Assembly: GCA_030066195.1 (NCBI GenBank)
Contig: JASJCB010000010.1
Coordinates: forward strand, 1-64,000
Direction: 5' to 3'
Source: Acidobacteriota bacterium
Lineage (GTDB): Bacteria > Acidobacteriota > Holophagae > Acanthopleuribacterales > Acanthopleuribacteraceae
DNA length: 64,000 nucleotides
Part shown: in pieces, positions 7,252 through 13,594 of the stretch
Numbering within the stretch: the first letter of the stretch is position 1
Layout: each line of letters starts with the position of its first letter
Translations under genes and position numbers: made by a program
The notes under the pieces: model-generated
The model's database searches: none
The model's input: the letters and a program-made list of their open reading frames with translations, nothing else
Told to the model about the DNA's origin: nothing

Positions 7252-8469
7252 TCACCTCTCTAGTTCCCAAATCTCAATCTGATCACCTTTACTTACAACC
7301 ATCATATTGAGACTTTGTAAGCAATCACTAAAAGGTTCTCCGCGATACCAAATGATATCGTTGTAAACACCTAATTCGAATTCTCCAGGCCATTCTTTAA
7401 GAACAACAGAAAGAAAATCAGAGGCTGATCCTCGAAAGTCAATCTTTTGTTCATAAAAGCCAGGAAAAAAACGAATATCATTTTCTAAAATTTTCTTGAG
7501 CGAATCATAGTCCTTCCATGGTGGGAAAGCACCAAAGACATTTCCAATCCCAGGATTAATTTCCATACCTAAAAAACTCGACAAGAATTCCCAATTACCT
7601 CGATCTTTCATTGGGAAAATGAGGCTTTTAGGGCCGGCTATTTCTGGAAAAATACCTAAGTGTTTAAGCAACGGTCGCTCGAATTGATTCAGAAAACCAC
7701 TGTCATTCATAAATGTCAACCTGTATAAATTCACATCAACAACAGTCCCTGCAGCTTCATAGGTTTTTATCGGAGTACCTATATGTATCGGGTGTAGTAC
7801 TCCGTCATTTTCGACTAACCATGTAGGTTCATTTAAGTGAGGGAAAATACCAACTAAGTTATCGTTATGCATAAAAACATGCCCATTATATAGATTAGAG
7901 ATTCGGTGAGCAACCTCTTCACGCAGAGGATATGCATATTTTTCTGATGAATACTTTAAATTGAGGTCAAAATCTTCTTCTATTTGATGAATTTCATCTG
8001 ATATTGCCGGGTCAACAGGGACTTCCTTTTTTGTCATACGATTCAGTATGAGTAAGCCCTCGACGTTTTTAGCGTGATATAAACCATTAGTAAGGTTATT
8101 CGAATCAATCATTAAAAAAAATCCCATCAAGAGGAACGACATTACAGCAACAAAGGTTAGCTTAAGTGAGCGCGGGCGCTCGTAATCACAAGATTCAATG
8201 GTTTCTTCGTAGTAGCTTGTTGGATATTTAGAGTGAGCAAAATTCAATGCCAAGCTGGTATCAATAAACTGCTTTTCCTCAATTACAGTTATCAATTCAG
8301 GGTAACGCTTGAGAGAAGAGCGTAACATTTTCTCCATTTCTTTTACAGGATTTTCGTAGTCTTTATACCAACTAAAATGCCTACTACCCAGGTTTGCTGC
8401 TTCTCTAAAGCTAATCATCTTACCTGGCGCTAATAGGCGAACTACCTGTATATACTTCGGGGGTTGCAC
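7252..8469 (-). CDS. Single-pass membrane protein of unknown function
   Basis: The 405-residue protein has a soluble N-terminal part of about 115 residues, one hydrophobic helix (LKLTFVAVMSFLLMGFFLMI) and a large C-terminal domain of about 270 residues, presumably on the other side of the membrane. The start is taken as GTG at 8469 because AGGAG lies eight bases upstream; longer frames to 8526 exist. The N-terminal part (YIQVVRLLAPGKMISFREAANLG, then SWYKDYENPVKEMEKML) has the length and charge of a DNA-binding or anti-sigma-like domain, but I recognise no family. It heads an operon with a small secreted peptide and a secreted protein. Confidence 0.65.
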   Translation of the reverse strand: MQPPKYIQVVRLLAPGKMISFREAANLGSRHFSWYKDYENPVKEMEKMLRSSLKRYPELITVIEEKQFIDTSLALNFAHSKYPTSYYEETIESCDYERPRSLKLTFVAVMSFLLMGFFLMIDSNNLTNGLYHAKNVEGLLILNRMTKKEVPVDPAISDEIHQIEEDFDLNLKYSSEKYAYPLREEVAHRISNLYNGHVFMHNDNLVGIFPHLNEPTWLVENDGVLHPIHIGTPIKTYEAAGTVVDVNLYRLTFMNDSGFLNQFERPLLKHLGIFPEIAGPKSLIFPMKDRGNWEFLSSFLGMEINPGIGNVFGAFPPWKDYDSLKKILENDIRFFPGFYEQKIDFRGSASDFLSVVLKEWPGEFELGVYNDIIWYRGEPFSDCLQSLNMMVVSKGDQIEIWELER

Positions 8470-8882
8470 CTTAAAACTCCTTTGCATATATTTTACACCA
8501 TTGTTCTGGCATTTGCAATACGTCATGTATTTTTACAAACGGAGGCTGATTATCAAGGTATATCGTATGCTTTAGGTAAAAGTCATTTTTTCGGAGTGCA
8601 CCATCATTTCAGTTGTCACGGCCTGTTCTATATTGAAAATAATGGATTTGTCCCTGAGTGTGTCCCTTGTAAACTATCCATTTTCTATTTAGACTTCGGG
8701 GTGTCTTCAACGTGGTTCTAGGCCGTTTCCTAGGAGCTGATAAGTGAAATTACCTCGTTAGTCATTTTATTTTCAGCCTCCTTGACTCTGAAAACCTTTA
8801 CATTGAGGAACCTTGAAATACACCAAAGGAGATTAGGGGGCATTATCTGTATGATTTTTAATCAATAGGGGGCGCTTGAGAT
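8470..8882. other. Intergenic region between divergent genes
   Basis: This stretch separates the minus-strand operon from the plus-strand operon starting at 9030. It should carry both promoters, but I see no consensus pair that I would defend. An 85-codon plus-strand frame at 8464-8721 has no ribosome-binding site and overlaps the start of the other gene. Confidence 0.4.
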
Positions 8883-8917
8883 GGGACCTCGGCCCCTGTC
8901 GGGGTCCCTTCTTTTTT
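8883..8917 (+). terminator. Intrinsic terminator or attenuator
   Basis: GGGACC and GGTCCC arms, with an inner CCCC/GGGG alternative, are followed immediately by TTCTTTTTT. This is a convincing intrinsic terminator on the plus strand. No protein gene ends just upstream, so it either ends a small RNA or works as an attenuator ahead of the operon at 9030. Confidence 0.65.
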
Positions 8918-8963
8918 GTGTTTCTTCCTATCAATCCAGTCTTTGGATTAAGGAGAGAAATAA

Positions 8964-8999
8964 ATGAGAAGTTTCTTACTGTTTTTTCTCGTGCCCTAA
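8964..8999 (+). CDS. Candidate 11-residue leader peptide
   Basis: AAGGAGAG precedes an ATG by 8 bases, and eleven codons read MRSFLLFFLVP before TAA. It lies between a terminator-like hairpin and the first gene of the plus-strand operon. Position and size suit a leader peptide or a tiny hydrophobic peptide. Chance occurrence cannot be excluded. Confidence 0.3.
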   Translation: MRSFLLFFLVP

Positions 9000-9029
9000 G
9001 CCTGAGGATATATTTTTTATAGGAAAAAC

Positions 9030-9509
9030 ATGTTTATTGTTTGCTGTGGAGGCCGATCATTGTTCCGTAAATCCCTATCCTACCTCTATCCGCTTGAACT
9101 GGTGACGGCACTTGATATTGCCCGGCGCATCTACCCGGCCCGTCATCAATTGGCACAACGCAACCAGGTTGCACGACACCTCGCCAAGCTTGAGCGGGGC
9201 CTACCGCCCCTTGGGGATTACAACGGGAAGGTATTGGCCTATCGCTACATGGCCGAAGTAGCAACAGGCTATCTTTCCCGACCAACTTTTCCGTTTCCCC
9301 TTTCTACGCCGGAAATGATAACGGCCTTCCCTGACTTGACGTCCAAGCTGTTGTCCTTGCCACCGATTATCGTACAACCGAAGGATCTTCACCCTTTCCT
9401 GGCCGCACTGCACCACTGGAGCCTGGACCCCTTGACAAGAAAAACCAAGCTTTATCGAGTGTATTTACCTCAGCCTTGGGAACAAACCATGGGCGGGGTG
9501 CTGCGATGA
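9030..9509 (+). CDS. Unknown protein, first gene of accessory operon
   Basis: The 159-residue product has no family I recognise. It is rich in leucine and tyrosine, has a basic middle (RRIYPARHQLAQRNQVARHLAKLERG) consistent with a helix-turn-helix or nucleic-acid contact, and ends with a proline/tryptophan segment. AGGA lies about 7 bases upstream of the ATG. It begins a plus-strand run of tightly spaced unknown genes to 13.1 kb. The terminator-like hairpin and mini-ORF just upstream suggest control of read-through. Confidence 0.6.
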   Translation: MFIVCCGGRSLFRKSLSYLYPLELVTALDIARRIYPARHQLAQRNQVARHLAKLERGLPPLGDYNGKVLAYRYMAEVATGYLSRPTFPFPLSTPEMITAFPDLTSKLLSLPPIIVQPKDLHPFLAALHHWSLDPLTRKTKLYRVYLPQPWEQTMGGVLR

Positions 9510-9531
9510 ACATGCGGCTTTCGTGGAGGTC

Positions 9532-9936
9532 ATGTTGATCGAATTGATGAACGACCTCCTTGCAAGCAACCTCGGATCGAAGGCCATCATCCATGCACGC
9601 CTTTTAATCGCCGATCCCAACCATTCTATACCCCAAAAATACGCCCTTGCACTGGCCGTACTCAAGAGTGGAGAAGCCTTTTCTCCCGAGGTAGAACAGC
9701 TTATCAAGGCAGCGTTTCTACCTCGGGAAACATGGTTGACCAGCCCGAAACTGAAGCTGGTATGTCACCAATGCGGAAAGCCGGTGAAACTGATTGTCAA
9801 CTATCAGGCCCCTTGGGGGCATAAGGGAAAGTCTTGCGGCGCTTTGGTCACGGCCGAAAATGTGATGCCCTTTCATGAGTGGGAAATAAAAACGGCACTT
9901 GGTACCCTCCCTGCCACAACAGGAGGTACGCCTTGA
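9532..9936 (+). CDS. Unknown protein with a zinc-ribbon-like motif
   Basis: The product is about 134 residues. The N-terminal half is helical (ELMNDLLASNLGSKAIIHARLL), and the C-terminal half has CHQCGKPVK and, further on, a single cysteine in GKSCGALV, resembling an incomplete zinc knuckle. GGAGG is at 9525-9529. ATG at 9532 is very close to it, and the TTG at 9535 has better spacing, so the exact start is open. The stop overlaps the TTG start of the next gene (CCTTGA), a sign of translational coupling. Confidence 0.55.
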   Translation: MLIELMNDLLASNLGSKAIIHARLLIADPNHSIPQKYALALAVLKSGEAFSPEVEQLIKAAFLPRETWLTSPKLKLVCHQCGKPVKLIVNYQAPWGHKGKSCGALVTAENVMPFHEWEIKTALGTLPATTGGTP

Positions 9937-10565
9937 CCAATGTCCTGTTTATCCCCTCATTCTATCAAACGGTCGCAGGCGAGATGGACGGTCTCTACAG
10001 CTATCTTGCCACTCAGTACATGAATCGACCGACCGCACTCGTGGTAACGAGCATTGCCGCGCAACGAACCAAAGATTACCTGATTGCCTCGGCCAACCTT
10101 CAGACATTAAGAGCCTTTCTCGATCTCCCGCCGTCCCGCCTGATGCTGCTCCCGTCTGCAGAGGATGATGCTAACCACTTTGGCCACCTTTTTGAGTCGT
10201 CCAAATTCACGCCTTATGTCCATCCCCAGATCATGACCGTGGGCGACGTGAGACTCATCGGTCTTGATCCTCACGATGATGTGGATTCAGCCGTAGGCCA
10301 GGCCATGGCCGACAACCCGCCTGATATGGCCGGGATTGTTCGGCACGCACCATTAGATGAAGCCCAATGCAAGCGGCATCGCCGGCAGGTTTCGTTTCAG
10401 CTTCAGGGTACCCGCTATGCCAGGGCCAAAAAGCATGGAATGCTGGTTCTGGGCGGGGCCAATCATCACATGCTTTACCTTCGCATCACCCCGGGAACGG
10501 TGACCTGTATTCACTGTGACTTCAGGAACGGTGGAAGGAAGGACAGTCTTCGGACGACCATATAG
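9933..10565 (+). CDS. Unknown protein of the accessory operon (210 residues)
   Basis: Starting at TTG 9933, seven bases after GGAGG, the protein reads MTNVLFIPSFYQTVAGEMDG. It alternates hydrophobic strands and helices (ALVVTSIAAQRTKDYL, DVRLIGLDPHDDVDSAV, HGMLVLGGANHHML), as expected for an alpha/beta enzyme or a nucleotide-binding fold. It has a CIHC cysteine pair near the end and several histidines. No conserved catalytic signature is clear enough to name. It overlaps the stop of the preceding gene, so the two are probably made in step. Confidence 0.6.
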   Translation: MTNVLFIPSFYQTVAGEMDGLYSYLATQYMNRPTALVVTSIAAQRTKDYLIASANLQTLRAFLDLPPSRLMLLPSAEDDANHFGHLFESSKFTPYVHPQIMTVGDVRLIGLDPHDDVDSAVGQAMADNPPDMAGIVRHAPLDEAQCKRHRRQVSFQLQGTRYARAKKHGMLVLGGANHHMLYLRITPGTVTCIHCDFRNGGRKDSLRTTI

Positions 10566-10574
10566 GAGCGCCCT

Positions 10575-10880
10575 ATGCCAACTAAAACCGATTGGGTTAA
10601 TGAAGTCCAAGCTTTTTACCACGAGCTGAACTTAGTGAATAGGGGCGCGATGAACGCCGAGGAATTCGCGAAATTCATTGCTGAGCACCGATGGCCCACG
10701 CCGACAGCCGAGCAATTAAAAACCGCACTGGATGTGGCCCATCACCTGATCGAAACCTATCCGAAGGATTTGCCATCCTCAAAAACCAGGTGGATGGGCA
10801 TGGAGTGGGATCTGGCCATGATGAGCAATCAAACAGCGTTCCTCAACCAGGATACGTTCCCTCCATCGGAGGGTAAATAG
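10575..10880 (+). CDS. Small unknown protein (101 residues)
   Basis: A helical, acidic 101-residue protein (AEEFAKFIAEHRW, EQLKTALDVAHHLIETY, WMGMEWDLAMM). It follows the previous gene by nine bases, within which lies AGGAG, so it is part of the same operon. No family recognised. A strong inverted repeat lies 76 bases after its stop and may end or slow the transcript. Confidence 0.6.
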   Translation: MPTKTDWVNEVQAFYHELNLVNRGAMNAEEFAKFIAEHRWPTPTAEQLKTALDVAHHLIETYPKDLPSSKTRWMGMEWDLAMMSNQTAFLNQDTFPPSEGK

Positions 10881-10955
10881 TTATGCAGGTGGATAAGACG
10901 ATCGACCCAACCACCAACGTGCATGCCTTTTCCACCTGCATACTCAATGTGGGCG

Positions 10956-10991
10956 AGGGGATATTAGGGGCTGTTTCTATATCCCCTCGTC
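10956..10991 (+). terminator. Perfect 11-bp hairpin inside the accessory operon
   Basis: CGAGGGGATAT and ATATCCCCTCG are perfect complements around a 14-base loop. The bases after it (TCTTTCTGCTTT) are only moderately T-rich, so it may be a weak terminator, an attenuator or an RNA-stabilising hairpin between the two halves of the operon. Confidence 0.5.
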
Positions 10992-11025
10992 TTTCTGCTT
11001 TATATGGACAGGAGGGCTTTTATCG

Positions 11026-11388
11026 ATGGAAAGGTATGGCAAGACAGCCTTTCCAGTCCTGGTTGAGCGGGCATCTCAGTCAGGCTCAAGATACGTGGGG
11101 CAGTCCGTAATGGGAAAACCGGCCGGGCGCCCCATGAAATATGCGCACATTATTGAAAGCCTCAAGGAGGACGCGTTGTATTCTCCGGCCACCATCGCCC
11201 GGTTTGCCGAGGCCAACGGACTATTACCAATGGCGGACCACCCACTACAACGGGTCAAAGTCGCCATGGGCCGTTTGCGAACCTACCATGATTTCCCAAA
11301 ACAAGGCGATGGAACGATCCACTTATCCGGCCAATGTCCCAAGCCCGGCTGGTTTGGCTGGCGTTGGAAACTTCTCATTGTTGAGTGA
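11026..11388 (+). CDS. Small 'GWRWK' family protein, copy B
   Basis: The 120-residue protein ends with the segment KPGWFGWRWKLL. Near the start of its conserved part it reads GRPMKYAHIIESLKEDALYS, closely matched by copy C (GRPMAYSSFIIGLSNERLYG). The middle holds a helical basic segment (RVKVAMGRLRTYHDFP) like those of copies A and C. GGAGGG lies nine bases ahead of the ATG at 11026; an internal ATG at 11110 (MGKPAGRPM) would give a product of the size of copy A and is a real alternative. Function unknown. Confidence 0.6.
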   Translation: MERYGKTAFPVLVERASQSGSRYVGQSVMGKPAGRPMKYAHIIESLKEDALYSPATIARFAEANGLLPMADHPLQRVKVAMGRLRTYHDFPKQGDGTIHLSGQCPKPGWFGWRWKLLIVE

Positions 11389-11441
11389 GGAAAGCGAACC
11401 GATGATGAACCGTTTTGACCTGAAGCCATGAGGAGCCGTGA

Positions 11442-11903
11442 ATGGAACATAAGAAGGGCCGACCCATGGCCTATTCATCCTTCATCATTGGGCTGAGCAA
11501 TGAAAGGCTTTATGGTATTGACACCATCCTGGAAGAGGCTCAGTCGAAACGTTTGTTCCAAACCAAACTGTTTGAGGGCATGGAGCCCTTGGTCGCTAGA
11601 AAAAGGGCATATCATGTCTTGGCCCAATATCGCAGACGGAAGCTCCCGAAAGAGCCTGACGGCGTGGTCCCCAGCCATCATGATCGTCTCATCAATGCCT
11701 GGTATGGTTGGCGTTGGAAAATCGCTTTACCCAAGGAATTCGGCATTGTCATCAACGAGGCGGCGATGCCTCATATCCCCCGGAAACGGTTCCAAAGGCC
11801 CGAACACAAGTCCCGCCAAAAGCACCTGGAGGCTTTTGGACGTCGGTTGCTTCGCGGTTTGAGAATCATCATGTGCGTGTCATTTGTCTGGAGGTCTCTC
11901 TGA
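11442..11903 (+). CDS. Small 'GWRWK' family protein, copy C (extended)
   Basis: Starts MEHKKGRPMAYSSFIIGLSN and carries the shared tail NAWYGWRWKIALP near residue 90. A basic extension of roughly 55 residues follows (RKRFQRPEHKSRQKHLEAFG, RRLLRG) that the other copies lack. GAGGAG sits upstream of the ATG. The extension overlaps the 5' end of the next gene in another frame, so part of it may be non-functional read-through. Three paralogues within 6 kb suggest local duplication. Confidence 0.6.
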   Translation: MEHKKGRPMAYSSFIIGLSNERLYGIDTILEEAQSKRLFQTKLFEGMEPLVARKRAYHVLAQYRRRKLPKEPDGVVPSHHDRLINAWYGWRWKIALPKEFGIVINEAAMPHIPRKRFQRPEHKSRQKHLEAFGRRLLRGLRIIMCVSFVWRSL

Positions 11904-12949
11904 TTGAGGTTCAACACCTAAAGTGTAACGATACGACCGAATGCCTTTGGAATGGATGCGACAGGAAAGCCTCTGTGCGCCTGGTGGTCATGGCGAATGA
12001 AGGACCTTCACGAAGTGTTGCCGCGTGCCGGCCCCATCAAGATCCACTCAGAAGCCGGGCTATCGTTGATTTAGCAGAGTCACTCCTCAGTGATTTGGTG
12101 CGTGCCGGGCAAAGGATGACCCTCAAAGAGGTGACGACCTATCTTCAGATTCACCGAGCCATGATTGAGGCAGCCTATTTTGAAGGAAAGCACTTAATCC
12201 CCGGTCGATGTTCGGGCACTTCCGAGCGACTGGTTCAACTCTACACCAAACTCACCCATGCGTTTCTTGTTTTCCAACAGGTACGGGCATGGTGTGCCGC
12301 TCAGGGGATCGATACCGACTTGTTTACCCCTGAGGTCTCACTTCCTGATTTGGAAGGTCTATTGCCTGAGCTTCATCAGGCTGTAGCTGAGTGTCACGAC
12401 CAATATCTGGCTCAAGATCGCCACATCCAGTACCGAACGGACTATGTCATGCCGGACCATGTCATCTATCGCGGCTTGGAATGCATTTGGCGGGAAGATA
12501 CATGGCATGGCATCGATGATCGATACGCCGCCAATTGTTTTATGGACCATGGAGACAAGGACCATTACTTCGGTTCCTCCGCTACGTTTAAGGGATTGAT
12601 GGCGCAAAGAGACGATTATTACCGGAAGGAACCGATCGAAACGGCGGTTTCGTACGAGGACGGTTATCTTTATCGATGCTGGATCGTCGTTCCGGCCAAA
12701 ATCGGCCCTTACTGGTTTGCCTTCCCGCTCGATGAATATCGCAGCGGGAACACCCGAGAACTGGAGCATGTCAACCCGCATACCGAATACCAGGACATGT
12801 TTCGGGCGATCGATAAACGGTACCAATACCCTTGCGACCTGTGTGGCCAATTGGGTGCCTTCTGGCCTTCCCATGAAAAACAAAGCCGCCGTCGTATCTT
12901 CCTTTGTGAGCAATGTTACGAGATGGTGGGCCGCTGGAATGATTCATAA
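11873..12949 (+). CDS. Unknown protein with two cysteine clusters
   Basis: About 358 residues from the GTG at 11873; the true start is uncertain because the upstream part overlaps copy C. The N-terminal end has a cysteine/histidine group (HLKCNDTTECLWNGCDRKA, then ACRPH) reminiscent of a zinc finger found at the start of phage and plasmid proteins. The C-terminal end has YPCDLCGQLG and FLCEQCYEM, a CxxC...CxxC zinc ribbon. A helix-turn-helix-like stretch (MTLKEVTTYLQIHRAMIEAAY) lies between. Together these suggest nucleic-acid binding. No enzyme motif recognised. Confidence 0.55.
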   Translation: MRVICLEVSLIEVQHLKCNDTTECLWNGCDRKASVRLVVMANEGPSRSVAACRPHQDPLRSRAIVDLAESLLSDLVRAGQRMTLKEVTTYLQIHRAMIEAAYFEGKHLIPGRCSGTSERLVQLYTKLTHAFLVFQQVRAWCAAQGIDTDLFTPEVSLPDLEGLLPELHQAVAECHDQYLAQDRHIQYRTDYVMPDHVIYRGLECIWREDTWHGIDDRYAANCFMDHGDKDHYFGSSATFKGLMAQRDDYYRKEPIETAVSYEDGYLYRCWIVVPAKIGPYWFAFPLDEYRSGNTRELEHVNPHTEYQDMFRAIDKRYQYPCDLCGQLGAFWPSHEKQSRRRIFLCEQCYEMVGRWNDS

Positions 12950-13136
12950 AACGGGGTTCGACGCGGAGCGGAACCGCCAGGTTTTGCCGGCGGCCAACGG
13001 CCGTCCTCCGTCCACCAAGGGAATACTCAGCAAGTTCATGGTGCGGCCGGCTGTGCGGCGAAGCCGTGATTTTGTCAAGGGCGGTGTCTATTTTTTGGGA
13101 CGGAACGGTTCGGCCGACGTACCGTCGCGGAGGTAG
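12939..13136 (+). CDS. Possible small basic protein (65 residues)
   Basis: An ATG at 12939 overlaps the end of the preceding gene, and the frame runs 65 codons to a TAG. The product is strongly basic (ILSKFMVRPAVRRSRDFVKG). No ribosome-binding site better than GGTGGG is visible. It could be a translationally coupled small protein or simply an open frame in GC-rich DNA. Confidence 0.25.
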   Translation: MIHKTGFDAERNRQVLPAANGRPPSTKGILSKFMVRPAVRRSRDFVKGGVYFLGRNGSADVPSRR

Positions 13137-13594
13137 GAAGGGCCGGAAGACGAAAAAGAGACCAACATGAGCAAGACTGTAGCAATCAACCCGAACATGG
13201 GTTTATTCCCGTGTTGAAAACGTACCGTGGGAGGCTGCTCCACCACGTTCACGGACCCGCCTCCTTCTGGAACAAACGAGAATGCGCCCTTTTGAACATG
13301 GCTGAACCGACATCATGTCGCTCAGAAAAAGAATCCCGCTTACCCGTTAAGAAAGGATGGGCCTGATCTAATAGTCTGGGCCGTTAGGATACCGCGTTGA
13401 TGAGGAACTTCACCTGATGCTCTTGGGTGCATGCCGACCAGGCGGCACGACAATTATTACCAACCAAATCACCGGACCCAACCCTGCCGCTGGAAGAAGA
13501 ACCCGTCTACAGTAAGATCGGCCCTCCTGGACTTTTAGGCAGAAGCACCCGCTTGAACCTCCAGAAACGGTTACGGTCAAGGTTCGCGATAGTC
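13137..13594. other. Intergenic region without a supported gene
   Basis: I see no coding sequence, repeat or terminator that I can defend. It lies between the convergent ends of the accessory operon and the defence operon and probably holds the boundary of one or both. Confidence 0.5.

Noticed and set aside
8464-8721. 85-codon hydrophobic plus-strand frame
   Set aside because: No ribosome-binding site, overlaps the start of the minus-strand membrane protein, and resembles no family.
10883-11110. 75-codon plus-strand frame with GGAGGG upstream
   Set aside because: It runs through the perfect hairpin at 10956-10991 and overlaps the better supported GWRWK copy B; composition does not look like protein.
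12359-12913. 184-codon minus-strand frame
   Set aside because: Antisense to the two-Cys-cluster gene, with no motif and no ribosome-binding site.
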